64,000 bases of DNA. It comes from Crocinitomicaceae bacterium. Lineage in GTDB: Bacteria; Bacteroidota; Bacteroidia; Flavobacteriales_D; Crocinitomicaceae. How positions within the stretch are numbered: position 1 is the stretch's first letter; the number at the start of each line of letters is the position of its first letter. Location: the NCBI GenBank assembly GCA_024643545.1, contig JAHEMR010000004.1, positions 124,001 through 188,000 on the forward strand. The letters run 5' to 3'. The notes under the pieces are model-generated. The model was not told the origin of the DNA and searched no databases. It saw nothing but the letters and a program-made list of their open reading frames with translations. Positions 33,251-41,120 of this stretch are shown in pieces. Made by a program: the position numbers and the translations under genes.

Positions 33251-34414
33251 ATGCGCCTTAAACGTACAAAGCTACCAAAATTCAAGTTGTTTGTAAAGAA
33301 CGAATGTAAACTCTATTTATTGAGCTTGCTATCGGTGTTCCTATTTTCGACATCCCTTTTCGGACAAAACGCGGTAAAACACGGAATTAAAACCGTTGTC
33401 ATCGACGCTGGTCATGGTGGAAAAGATCCTGGATGTCATGGTTCTTTTGCACATGAAAAAATCGTTTGTTTAGAAATGGCCTTAAAGCTTGGGGCAAAAA
33501 TCAAATCAAAATATCCGGAAATTAATGTCGTCTATACCCGCACAACGGATGTTTTTGTTGAATTAATTGACCGAGCCAACATTGCTAACAAAGCGAATGC
33601 AGATTTATTTATATGCATCCACGCAAATGCAGGTAGTAGTTCTGCTTACGGTACGGAAACCTATGTTCTGGGGCTACACAGAACCGAAGCACAACAGCGC
33701 GTAATGGAGCGAGAAAATTCAATTATTGCATTAGAGGATGACAAAGGAGCGAAATATAAGGATTTTGATTTATCACCTGATGCCATCATACAGTTGCAAT
33801 TACAGGGAGCTGTTTACCTAAATCATTCCATTGAATTTGCAGAATACCTGCAAAAGGAATTTAAAAAAATCGGTCGTTATGACCGTGGTGTAAAACAAGC
33901 AGGATTCTTGGTGCTTTATAAAACAACGATGCCAAGTGTGCTCATTGAAACCGGATTTTTACCGAATCCAACAGAAGAAAAATTTATCGGTTCATCAGAC
34001 GGTCAAGAAAAAATGTCTTCAGCTATGTTCAAGGCATTTGAAAATTATAAAAATCAAATGGAAGGAAAAGTAATTTCTTCTGTTCCTGTCGAAAAAAGCC
34101 CAGATCCCAAACCAGTAGAAACAGTTAAAGTATCGACAGATTCCTCCGGACTCGTTTTTCGTGTTCAAATTGAAACATCGGACAAAAAAATCGCTTTAAA
34201 TTCATCCAGATTTAAGGGACTTGAAGTATTTGAATATGAAGAAAACAACATTTTCAAGTATTGCACTGGAACTTACAAAAATGATCTTGCAGGTGCAAAA
34301 AACTACAAAAATGAACTGATTGAAAAAGGATTTAATCACGCATTCGTAGCAGCCTTCCTAAACGGAGAGCGAATTAGTATTGAAAAAGCTATTAAATTAG
34401 CAGAAAAAAAGTAG
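33251..34414 (+). CDS. N-acetylmuramoyl-L-alanine amidase (Amidase_3) with C-terminal SPOR-like domain
   Basis: Zinc amidase that cleaves the bond between muramic acid and L-alanine in peptidoglycan. The 387-residue protein has a hydrophobic N-terminus (about 20-40, LYLLSLLSVFLFSTSLFGQ), then the Amidase_3 domain: VIDAGHGGKDPGCHG near 54, the zinc glutamate in EKIVCLEMALKL, ADLFICIHANA, and the catalytic glutamate in SVLIETGFLPNPTEE near 225. After a Pro-rich linker, residues about 305-387 look like a SPOR-like module (FRVQIETS; FKYCTGTYKNDLAGAKNYKN), which in general binds denuded glycan strands. It is the first gene of the block leading through mlaD to the Fe-S genes. Confidence 0.9.
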   Translation: MRLKRTKLPKFKLFVKNECKLYLLSLLSVFLFSTSLFGQNAVKHGIKTVVIDAGHGGKDPGCHGSFAHEKIVCLEMALKLGAKIKSKYPEINVVYTRTTDVFVELIDRANIANKANADLFICIHANAGSSSAYGTETYVLGLHRTEAQQRVMERENSIIALEDDKGAKYKDFDLSPDAIIQLQLQGAVYLNHSIEFAEYLQKEFKKIGRYDRGVKQAGFLVLYKTTMPSVLIETGFLPNPTEEKFIGSSDGQEKMSSAMFKAFENYKNQMEGKVISSVPVEKSPDPKPVETVKVSTDSSGLVFRVQIETSDKKIALNSSRFKGLEVFEYEENNIFKYCTGTYKNDLAGAKNYKNELIEKGFNHAFVAAFLNGERISIEKAIKLAEKK

Positions 34415-34415
34415 T

Positions 34416-35453
34416 TTGAAGTTCACGAAAGAAATTAAAGCAGCCCTCATCGCTTTGGCCTCCATTGCTATTCTTTACGCTGGAATTAACTTCCTGAAAG
34501 GGAATAGTTTTCTTGGCGGAGACACTGAATACAAAGCGTATTTCCCTAATACTGGGTCCATTATGGTATCGAGTAACGTTACACTAAATGGTGTTACGGT
34601 GGGAAAAGTAACTGGTATCAAATCGATCCCAAATGGTTCAATTGATAAAAAAGTCTTGATGACTTTTAATATTCAAGAAGAGGGCATTCGCATACCAAAA
34701 GGTTCGTTTGTCGAAATTGGATCCCTAGATTTTATAAATAAATGTTTAATAATTCACACCCCTGAAGATATTTCGAAAGGATATTACAAAGCCAAGAGTG
34801 TCATTCCTGGAAAAATTTCCGTTGACATGGTAACGCAAGTAAAAGCATACGCAGATCCCATTTCACAACGACTTCAGAAAATGATGGGATCCATCGATCG
34901 AATGGTGATTTCATTGTCTTCTTTTTGGGATACAACCGCCACCTCTGAAATTGAAGGAAGTTTAAAAGAAGTGAAAATTACTATCAAGCGTTTGGGTCGA
35001 GTAGCTAATGAAATCGAAGGATTTGTTGCAGCTGAACGCAATCAGTTTACAAAAATCATGGCCAATGTGGAGTCCATTACCTTGAACATCCGAAAAAGCA
35101 ATGATGAATTAACCAAAATTATTGGAAATACACGGAAAATTACAGACGATTTCGTGAGTGCGGACTTCAAATCCATCTTGCTGGATGCGCAAACAACTGT
35201 GAAAAAACTGAACCTTGTCTTAGAAGATGTGGAGAATGGACATGGGACATTAGGTAAACTTATTCACGATGAAAAACTTTACAACGAGTTAGTTGTTACG
35301 AATAAAGACCTTCAAAATCTAGTTACGGATCTTCAAGCGAATCCCGATAGGTACATTCACTTCTCTGTTTTCGGTAGGAAATCTGAAGGACTTATTTTGA
35401 GTGAAAAAGAAGAAGTGAAATTCAAAAAATGGTTAGATACCATTCCAGATTAA
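34416..35453 (+). CDS. MlaD/MCE-family lipid-binding protein
   Basis: A 345-residue inner-membrane protein with an MCE (mammalian cell entry) domain, of the type that moves phospholipids between envelope membranes as part of an Mla-like ABC system. It starts at a TTG at 34416, one base after the amidase stop. The N-terminal helix is KAALIALASIAILYAGINFL (residues 8-27), then the MCE domain at about 38-120 (YKAYFPNTGSIMVSSNVTLN, GVTVGKV). The rest is a coiled-coil-like helix. No mlaE or mlaF partner is adjacent, so these would be elsewhere. Confidence 0.88.
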   Translation: MKFTKEIKAALIALASIAILYAGINFLKGNSFLGGDTEYKAYFPNTGSIMVSSNVTLNGVTVGKVTGIKSIPNGSIDKKVLMTFNIQEEGIRIPKGSFVEIGSLDFINKCLIIHTPEDISKGYYKAKSVIPGKISVDMVTQVKAYADPISQRLQKMMGSIDRMVISLSSFWDTTATSEIEGSLKEVKITIKRLGRVANEIEGFVAAERNQFTKIMANVESITLNIRKSNDELTKIIGNTRKITDDFVSADFKSILLDAQTTVKKLNLVLEDVENGHGTLGKLIHDEKLYNELVVTNKDLQNLVTDLQANPDRYIHFSVFGRKSEGLILSEKEEVKFKKWLDTIPD

Positions 35454-35464
35454 TTTAAACGTTC

Positions 35465-36793
35465 ATGGAGATTATATTATTTGCCATTCTTTTAAGCGCG
35501 GGAGTCGGTTTCTTTGCGTACAACGCATGGAAAGTGCGCTATAATATTTTACTTGGACAAGATATTGATCGTTCGGACAGAAAAGGCGAGCGCATAAAAA
35601 CAATGATTTTAGTTGCGTTTGGACAAAAGAAAATGTTTTCGCGCCCTATTCCAGCTTTATTGCACCTGGCGCTATATGTCGCATTTATCATTACCCAAAT
35701 TGAATTGATTGAAATTGCGATTGATGGATTAAGTGGACATCACCGCTTCTTTTATTTCAAACTCGGCGGATTTTATACTTTCATGATTAGTTTCATAGAA
35801 ATCCTTTCTGTGCTTGCATTTGTTGCAACTTTGGCTTTCTTAATCCGAAGAAACTTGTTGAAATTGCCGCGTTTTACCATGAAGGAACTAATCGGTTGGC
35901 CAACAAAGGATGCGAACCTCATTTTACTCATGGAAATCGTGTTAATCTGTTGTATTTTCAGCATGAACGGTGCGGACGAAGTGTTGTATAGTCGAGGTGG
36001 ATCTCATGTCGCATTCGCGAAAGGAAATTTTGATTTCGCCATTTCATCTTGTTTGGGTCCTATGCTTTTCGAAAACTTAAGCATCGATGTACTTCATGTG
36101 ATTGAACGCATCGGCTGGTGGGGACACATTTTAATGGTGTTTGCCTTTTTAAATTACCTGCCTTATTCCAAACATTTCCACATTTTATTGGCCTTCCCCA
36201 ATACCTTCTACTCGAACCTTGAGCAAAAAGGAAAGTTCACGAACATGGAATCAGTGACCAATGAAGTGAAATTGATGTTAGATCCAAACGCAGATCCGTA
36301 TGCAACACCGGCAAATCCAGATGAAGCACCGAAGCGATTTGGAGCGAAGGATGTCACTGATTTGACATGGAAAAACCTTTTGGATGCCTATACATGTACG
36401 GAATGTGGACGCTGTTCATCTTCATGTCCAGCGAATGTTACTGGAAAACTTTTATCTCCGCGCAAAATCATGATGGACACTAGAGACCGTTTGGTGGAGG
36501 TTGGAGAAAATTTCCGAAAACATGGCAAAGGATACGATGATGGCAAAAGCCTCATTGGGGATTACATTACCGAAGAAGAAATCTGGGCTTGTACAAGCTG
36601 TAATGCATGCGTACAAGAATGTCCAGTAAACATTGACCCATTATCCATTATTGTGGATTTACGTCGCTATTTAGTGATGGAAGAATCAAAAGTTCCGAGC
36701 GAGTTAACAGGCATGTTAACCAACATTGAAAACAATGGTGCACCATGGCAATTTGCACAAACAGAACGATTGAATTGGGCGAACGAAGATTAA
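35465..36793 (+). CDS. Membrane Fe-S protein, HdrD/E-like electron-transfer subunit
   Basis: A 442-residue protein with about five to six membrane helices (roughly 1-235, nitrate-reductase gamma/HdrE-like) followed by a ferredoxin-like domain holding two [4Fe-4S] motifs: CTECGRCSSSCP near residue 311 and CTSCNACVQECP near 376. Histidines on the helices (LLHLALYVAF, HHRFFYF) may bind haem b. With the next gene, it forms a two-subunit quinone- or flavoprotein-linked reductase. The physiological donor is unknown; electron-transfer flavoprotein or a lactate/dihydroorotate-like pathway are possibilities. It follows mlaD after 11 bases. Confidence 0.85.
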   Translation: MEIILFAILLSAGVGFFAYNAWKVRYNILLGQDIDRSDRKGERIKTMILVAFGQKKMFSRPIPALLHLALYVAFIITQIELIEIAIDGLSGHHRFFYFKLGGFYTFMISFIEILSVLAFVATLAFLIRRNLLKLPRFTMKELIGWPTKDANLILLMEIVLICCIFSMNGADEVLYSRGGSHVAFAKGNFDFAISSCLGPMLFENLSIDVLHVIERIGWWGHILMVFAFLNYLPYSKHFHILLAFPNTFYSNLEQKGKFTNMESVTNEVKLMLDPNADPYATPANPDEAPKRFGAKDVTDLTWKNLLDAYTCTECGRCSSSCPANVTGKLLSPRKIMMDTRDRLVEVGENFRKHGKGYDDGKSLIGDYITEEEIWACTSCNACVQECPVNIDPLSIIVDLRRYLVMEESKVPSELTGMLTNIENNGAPWQFAQTERLNWANED

Positions 36794-36825
36794 GACAAGC
36801 AGCTAAATAAGCAAAATAACTGACT

Positions 36826-37608
36826 ATGAGAGTTCCTACAATGGCCGAAATGATGGCAAATGGCGAAACACCTGAAATTTTATTTTGGGTTGGTTGTGCG
36901 GGAAGTTTTGATGATCGTGCAAAAAAGATCACCAAAGCAATTGTGAAAATATTGAACAAGTGTCAGGTGAATTTTGCTGTTCTTGGAACGGAAGAAAGTT
37001 GTTCAGGGGATCCCGCAAAACGCGCTGGAAACGAATTCACTTTTCAGATGCAAGCCATGATGAATATCGAAGTCATGAACGCTTACGAGGTAAAGAAAAT
37101 CGTTACGGCATGTCCACATTGTTTCAATACGCTTAAAAACGAGTATCCCGAACTTGGTGGGAATTATGAAGTCATTCACCATACTCAACTCATACAGGAC
37201 CTTATTAACACAGGGAAACTTGCCTTAGAGGGAGGAGAAACCTTCAAAGGAAAAAAAATCACTTTCCACGACCCATGTTATTTGGGACGTGCGAACGACG
37301 TATATGAAGCTCCTCGCTCTTTAATCGAGAAATTGGATGCTGAGTTAGTGGAAATGAAGCGTTGTAAAACAAAAGGACTTTGTTGTGGGGCTGGTGGAGC
37401 CCAAATGTTCAAAGAAGCAGAAAAAGGCAACAAAGAAATCAACGTAGAGCGTACAGAGGATGCATTAGAGACACAAGCAGAGATTATCGCAACTGGATGT
37501 CCGTTTTGTAATACAATGATGACAGACGGTGTTAAAAACTTCGAGAAAGAAGGTGACGTGAAAGTAATGGATGTAGCTGAACTCATTGCACATGCAGCAG
37601 ACTTATAA
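36826..37608 (+). CDS. CCG-domain Fe-S oxidoreductase subunit
   Basis: A 260-residue soluble protein of the heterodisulfide-reductase/GlpC/LldE-related family with two CCG-type cysteine domains. The second is intact: CYLGRAND near residue 148, CCGAGGAQMF near 187 and CPFCNTMM near 226. The first is degenerate: CAGSFDD near 25 and SCSGDPA near 62 in place of CCG, although CPHCFNTL near 95 is kept. It probably holds a non-cubane or [4Fe-4S] cluster and partners the membrane Fe-S protein encoded just upstream (33-base gap). The reaction is not known. Confidence 0.87.
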   Translation: MRVPTMAEMMANGETPEILFWVGCAGSFDDRAKKITKAIVKILNKCQVNFAVLGTEESCSGDPAKRAGNEFTFQMQAMMNIEVMNAYEVKKIVTACPHCFNTLKNEYPELGGNYEVIHHTQLIQDLINTGKLALEGGETFKGKKITFHDPCYLGRANDVYEAPRSLIEKLDAELVEMKRCKTKGLCCGAGGAQMFKEAEKGNKEINVERTEDALETQAEIIATGCPFCNTMMTDGVKNFEKEGDVKVMDVAELIAHAADL

Positions 37609-38014
37609 TATCCCTTCACACTTTCCCGCAGATGCACGTTTGTGGGTCTTTGTTGGCGATCGAAAAATGTCAGCAACGGAAATTGCTTGGATGAATGAAT
37701 CATTAACCAAATTTGTTTCCTCATGGCAAACTCATGGCAAATCTCTTGATGCCGTTGGATTCGTATTACACGAAGCAGCACTTGTGATCGTTGCCAACGA
37801 AAATGCAGTAAAAGCTTCTGGTTGTTCGATGGATAAAATCAATCACCTCGTAAAAGATGCTGGAAATCAGTTATCGATTGATTTCTTTAACCGTATGAAT
37901 GTACTTCTTCCCGATTCAACAGGGAATTATGAAATCACTCGATTTGAAATGGGCGCTGAAAACATGATTCACTCGGCGATGCAGGAATGGCGGGAAATTA
38001 CCGAAAAACAATAA
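37592..38014 (+). CDS. Small conserved protein of the so-called 'ABC transporter ATPase' family
   Basis: A 140-residue soluble protein typical of Bacteroidota, where homologues are often labelled ABC transporter ATPase although no Walker motif is present. The start at 37592 was chosen (MQQTYNIPSHF); it overlaps the upstream gene by 17 bases. Visible family features are ARLWVFVGDRKMS, KFVSSWQTHG, a CSMDKINHLVKDAG segment near 83, and FFNRMNVLLP. It always seems to be next to the Fe-S pair, as here. I cannot assign a function. A bidirectional terminator follows. Confidence 0.78.
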   Translation: MQQTYNIPSHFPADARLWVFVGDRKMSATEIAWMNESLTKFVSSWQTHGKSLDAVGFVLHEAALVIVANENAVKASGCSMDKINHLVKDAGNQLSIDFFNRMNVLLPDSTGNYEITRFEMGAENMIHSAMQEWREITEKQ

Positions 38015-38016
38015 GA

Positions 38017-38045
38017 CAAAAAAAAGAGGCCGAAGCCTCTGATTT
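38017..38045. terminator. Terminator with UUCG loop between convergent genes
   Basis: AGAGGC-CGAA-GCCTCT on the plus strand, read on the minus strand as AGAGGC-UUCG-GCCTCT followed by a run of eight T. The UUCG-capped stem with T-run fits a strong intrinsic terminator of the minus-strand gene ending at 38044; the plus-strand side (GATTTATTTTT) is weaker. Confidence 0.8.
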
Positions 38046-38343
38046 ATTTTTCTTTTTTTACTTCAACTTTAATGGAATAGCATGAAACGATTCCACCGGT
38101 TAAACCTGTAATAAGAACATCTCCGAATTTATATTTTGTCACCACTTGGCAATTCCCATTACTTGGCGTATTTACATGGGTTCTTCCAACCGGAATCAAT
38201 CCCCAAAACACCCAAAACTGTTTCCCTTTATCAAAGGTCACTTCTTTTCCCGGAGTTTCTAAATAGGAACCAACAGGAGTTTTTGTCATCATGCACGATG
38301 TCATTGAAACAAAAACGATAAAAGTTAAAATTATTTTTTTCAT
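38044..38343 (-). CDS. Small lipoprotein, Bor-like
   Basis: A 99-residue predicted lipoprotein: the signal peptide has the lipobox SMTSC with cysteine at residue 17. The mature part has one further Cys at CQVV near 66 and another in IVSCYS near 88, and a LITGLTGGIVSCYS segment. Its layout resembles the Bor/Iss family (serum-resistance lipoproteins of phages and enterobacteria), which share a small beta-rich fold with a conserved G-GI-S motif, but the match is by eye and weak. It lies 3 bases after another small lipoprotein gene on the same strand and ends at the UUCG terminator. Confidence 0.6.
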   Translation of the reverse strand: MKKIILTFIVFVSMTSCMMTKTPVGSYLETPGKEVTFDKGKQFWVFWGLIPVGRTHVNTPSNGNCQVVTKYKFGDVLITGLTGGIVSCYSIKVEVKKEK

Positions 38344-38346
38344 TGA

Positions 38347-38778
38347 TTACTGTATTTCATATGTATTACACGTACCGGCCGTAACTGTAATCAAATCTGT
38401 TCCCAAAGAAGTTCCATTTTGATCTTTATATTCAATGGATACAATTTTTGAAGTGTTATGTCCCATATCTATCGTAGCGCTAACATTACCTGACTGAGAA
38501 CAACTTGGAGCGCCTGTCCAATAATTCGTGGATAAAAATGAACCCGCTAAACTTCCATCAACATATACACTCAAACCTGTTATTCCAGCCTGTTGTATTA
38601 ATTGACTCGTGGAAGCACTTTGCCAAATTATCAGTTTTTCTGAATAATTACATGAACCATCATTGGTTTTTGCTTTTGCAGAATAATTCGTTGCATCGAT
38701 ATCGGTACAACCAGGTTTTGAGCAACTAGACAAGCCAAGCCCTGCCAATACCGTAATCATTAATAGTGTTTTTTTCAT
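38347..38778 (-). CDS. Lipoprotein with CTDxxATNY...DGSC motif
   Basis: A 143-residue lipoprotein: lipobox GLSSC with cysteine 19. Directly after it comes GCTDIDATNYSAKAKTNDGS followed by CNY, a short Cys-Asp motif repeated in many marine Bacteroidota surface proteins (CTD-x-A-x-NY-x(5)-DGSC). The remaining part is beta-rich with SQLIQQAGITGLSVYVDGSLAGSF and an end with TAGTCNTYEIQ. The motif may bind calcium or form a disulfide; function is unknown. It begins 16 bases after a perfect -7 promoter element and continues into the Bor-like gene. Confidence 0.68.
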   Translation of the reverse strand: MKKTLLMITVLAGLGLSSCSKPGCTDIDATNYSAKAKTNDGSCNYSEKLIIWQSASTSQLIQQAGITGLSVYVDGSLAGSFLSTNYWTGAPSCSQSGNVSATIDMGHNTSKIVSIEYKDQNGTSLGTDLITVTAGTCNTYEIQ

Positions 38779-38794
38779 ATTATCTAATTTTTAT

Positions 38795-38802
38795 CAAAAA
38801 TA
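38795..38802 (-). promoter_or_regulatory. -7 promoter element (TATTTTTG)
   Basis: Perfect TAnnTTTG on the minus strand, 16 bases before the start codon of the small lipoprotein gene at 38778. No TTG is visible at a standard distance, only a T-rich stretch. Confidence 0.4.
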
Positions 38803-38847
38803 ACGATTGAAAAATTCCTTATTTATGGTTGTTAATTGCTAAAATGT

Positions 38848-38855
38848 TACTTTTG
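38848..38855 (+). promoter_or_regulatory. -7 promoter element of the XRE gene (TACTTTTG)
   Basis: Perfect TAnnTTTG 27 bases before the ATG at 38883. A TTG at 38829-38831 lies 16 bases upstream of it and could be the -33 box. Confidence 0.45.
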
Positions 38856-38882
38856 ATTCATAATTAATTCTATTCAAGAGGT

Positions 38883-39248
38883 ATGGATTTAAAAATCGGG
38901 AACCGCATTCGCAAAGTCAGAGAAATTAAAGGATACAGTCAAGAGAATCTTGCCTCCGAATTAGGAATGTCTATAACAGGATATGGTAAGATTGAACGCG
39001 ATGAAGTTAGTATCAACATGGATCGACTTCAGCAAATTTCTAAAGTATTAGAAGTTGGCGTTGAAACAATTATTGGTTTCGATGAAAATGTTGCCTTTAA
39101 CAATTTCAATAGTAAGATTGAACAACAAATCGGACGATATGATATGCCAATGGAAATGAAGAAATTATACGAAGAAAATATTCAACTTTTGAAGGAGAAG
39201 ATAAGTTATCTTGAGCAAGAAATTCGTTTCTTAAAAGGGCAAAATTAA
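38883..39248 (+). CDS. XRE-family helix-turn-helix regulator with coiled-coil tail
   Basis: A 121-residue DNA-binding protein. Residues 5-62 are a Cro/CI-type helix-turn-helix (IRKVREIKGYSQENLASELG, MSITGYGKIERDEVSINMDR, LQQISKVLEV). Residues 85-121 form a helix (ELYEENIQLLKEKISYLEQEI pattern) likely to be a short coiled coil that makes it a dimer. Such small regulators are common in Bacteroidota and often act on neighbouring or stress genes. It converges on the DUF2752 gene and overlaps it by 4 bases. Targets are unknown. Confidence 0.85.
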   Translation: MDLKIGNRIRKVREIKGYSQENLASELGMSITGYGKIERDEVSINMDRLQQISKVLEVGVETIIGFDENVAFNNFNSKIEQQIGRYDMPMEMKKLYEENIQLLKEKISYLEQEIRFLKGQN

Positions 39249-39526
39249 TTCTGTTTTATTCTCCTCCAAGCATCCTTAAGCCATTTCAGCCAAAGGAAAA
39301 ACAGAACCGGAAGGACAATCACCACTAACTTATTGTAATACCACGCGGTATAAAAATCAAAATGTATGGCGTGTTGAATTGCTCTGGTGATTCCACAGCC
39401 AAAACATTCTTTGTCTAATAACAAGACCGATAAACATAGGGATTGTCCGTGGTCAAAAAAAGAAGCGGGCAATAGCCATAGCACAATCGGCAAAACTATC
39501 AACCCGCTAAATAAGATATATTTCAA
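39245..39526 (-). CDS. DUF2752 membrane protein (TTG start)
   Basis: A 93-residue membrane protein of the DUF2752 family, with three predicted helices. The family motif CFGCGITRA is at residues 41-49. The start is a TTG at 39526 that directly abuts the TAA stop of the upstream YqaE gene (39527), so it is translationally coupled to it. Function is unknown. Its 3' end overlaps the XRE gene on the other strand by 4 bases. Confidence 0.8.
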   Translation of the reverse strand: MKYILFSGLIVLPIVLWLLPASFFDHGQSLCLSVLLLDKECFGCGITRAIQHAIHFDFYTAWYYNKLVVIVLPVLFFLWLKWLKDAWRRIKQN

Positions 39527-40144
39527 TTACCATGAGTTTCTACCTACAACAATCAATGCGTGAATAATTCCAGGAATTATACAAAGTGCACACCACAACA
39601 AATTTATTAAAATCGTTGTAAGATCCCAGTCAGTGACAATACCCACAGCAATAAAAGGAAATATAAAGCACAAAACATATAATAATCCCAGCGGAATGTC
39701 GTCGCTTTTGCTTTGTGTTTTCAATGCCTTGCGCAGCGTTTTCATCTGCTGTTTGGAATCATGTTTCACTGCTTTGTTTAGTTCGCTGTTCTGGATGGTC
39801 GTTGCCGCCATTCCTTTAATGTCATTCGCAAGCGATTTTGAATCAAGCACAATTGGCGCTACTTCAACAGAAGCCACATCATTTTGAGGAACTGAAGTTG
39901 TTGTTTCTTCAAGCTTTGCTTCATATGTGCTCGCAGTTACCGCATTCACTTTCGGCGCTTTAATCACTTGAGCAGCGGCCAACTCTTCTACCTCTGAATT
40001 CACTTCTATTTGTTTGTCCTTTTTAGAAATTCCATTCATGGCGTGCCATTGAACGTTATATCCGTTTCGGTACACTCTTTTTTCAACGGTACATGATGCA
40101 ACCAAAAATAAAATGGAAGCGGCTACAAGTAAAATCTTTTTCAT
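39527..40144 (-). CDS. Lipoprotein with C-terminal YqaE/Pmp3 domain
   Basis: A 205-residue protein. The N-terminal signal peptide carries a lipobox (LVASC, cysteine 18), followed by a long low-complexity linker rich in Ala, Val, Lys and Thr. Residues about 150-205 are a two-helix YqaE/Pmp3 (UPF0057) membrane domain: PLGLLYVLCFIFPFIAVGIV and LLWCALCIIPGIIHALIVVG. Pmp3-type proteins influence membrane potential and salt tolerance in yeast and plants; in bacteria the role is unclear. It is unusual that a lipoprotein signal and a linker precede the domain. DUF2752 starts right after its stop codon. Confidence 0.85.
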   Translation of the reverse strand: MKKILLVAASILFLVASCTVEKRVYRNGYNVQWHAMNGISKKDKQIEVNSEVEELAAAQVIKAPKVNAVTASTYEAKLEETTTSVPQNDVASVEVAPIVLDSKSLANDIKGMAATTIQNSELNKAVKHDSKQQMKTLRKALKTQSKSDDIPLGLLYVLCFIFPFIAVGIVTDWDLTTILINLLWCALCIIPGIIHALIVVGRNSW

Positions 40145-40208
40145 AAATGTTTGTTTTATGTTTACCTAAAGATAGAAAATTATCCTTTGACTTCTACAAA
40201 AATAATTG

Positions 40209-41081
40209 TTAATATGAACTAGTTGCTCCGCCAATTTGTTCTATAGGGTGCCAAGTCGTCTTGATTTCTTGAAAGCTAGAAATGAACGCAATTCCTTGTG
40301 CCTTTTCTTGGTTCCAATCCTCGTTTACTACCACAACACGTTTTAAGTTGTCGACAGCAGAAAGCTGCGTTGATTTAACGATTTCGTTTGATGCATTGGA
40401 TAGATAGAGGGCATTTACATCCATGTGTTCAGCAAGTGTTGGTAGCATTTCATTTGCGAAACCTGTCACTATATTCACGACGCCTGCAGGCAAATCTGAT
40501 GTCGCTAAGACCTCTGCAAATGTAATGGCACACAATGGAGATTTTTCGGCCGCAATGAAAACAACGGTATTTCCACCTGCAATAACCGGCATCAATTGGG
40601 AAACCAATCCTAATAATCCAGTTTGTTCATCTGCTAAAACCCCTACTACACCAGTTGCTTCTGCGACTGAAAAATTAAAATGTGAAGAATTAACCGGATT
40701 TACTGAACTCAAAATTTGTTGAAATTTATCACACCAACCCGCATAATATACAATCCGATCAATACTCGTTTCGATTTCAATTTGTGCGCGCTCAATGGTT
40801 TGTCCTTGTTGTATTAATTCTTCTATAAATTGCGCTTTGCGTCCACCCAACATTTCTGCAATTCGATATAAAATCTGCCCGCGGTTGAATGCACTTCGCT
40901 CCGACCAAGGTCCAAACGCTTTTCGTGCGGCCTGAACGGCATTTCGAATGTCCTTTTTCGAAGACTGGCAAACATTGGCAATTGGATTCCCTGCTGCGTC
41001 ATTTACCACGTATGTTCTACCAGATTCCGTTCTTGGAAATTGACCAGCGATGTAGATTTTGTAGGTTTTTAATATGTTCAT
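40209..41081 (-). CDS. Truncated aldehyde dehydrogenase-like protein, catalytically dead
   Basis: A 290-residue protein homologous to the N-terminal part of aldehyde dehydrogenases. The N-terminal cofactor region is recognisable (GVVGVLADEQTGLLGLVSQL in place of the PWNFP region; DLPAGVVNIVTGFANE near 205-220). The GSTxVG loop is replaced by LSNASNE, no ELGGKS with the catalytic Glu is present, and the protein ends before the catalytic Cys region (ending GGATSSY). It therefore cannot be an active dehydrogenase. It follows the full-length enzyme and deoC on the same strand and is probably a regulatory or structural partner. It does not look like recent frameshift debris, as the frame is open throughout. 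Confidence 0.85.
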   Translation of the reverse strand: MNILKTYKIYIAGQFPRTESGRTYVVNDAAGNPIANVCQSSKKDIRNAVQAARKAFGPWSERSAFNRGQILYRIAEMLGGRKAQFIEELIQQGQTIERAQIEIETSIDRIVYYAGWCDKFQQILSSVNPVNSSHFNFSVAEATGVVGVLADEQTGLLGLVSQLMPVIAGGNTVVFIAAEKSPLCAITFAEVLATSDLPAGVVNIVTGFANEMLPTLAEHMDVNALYLSNASNEIVKSTQLSAVDNLKRVVVVNEDWNQEKAQGIAFISSFQEIKTTWHPIEQIGGATSSY

Positions 41082-41120
41082 TTTAATGGGGTAATGGGCT
41101 AATTTGTTAATGGAATCATG

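Noticed and set aside
37278-37781. A 167-residue open frame on the minus strand
   Set aside because: It lies opposite the CCG-domain gene and the next gene, both well supported.
40209-41081. Interpretation of the short aldehyde dehydrogenase as a frameshifted pseudogene
   Set aside because: The frame is open over the full length, no missing C-terminal half is found in the 64 bases downstream, and the operon position is orderly.
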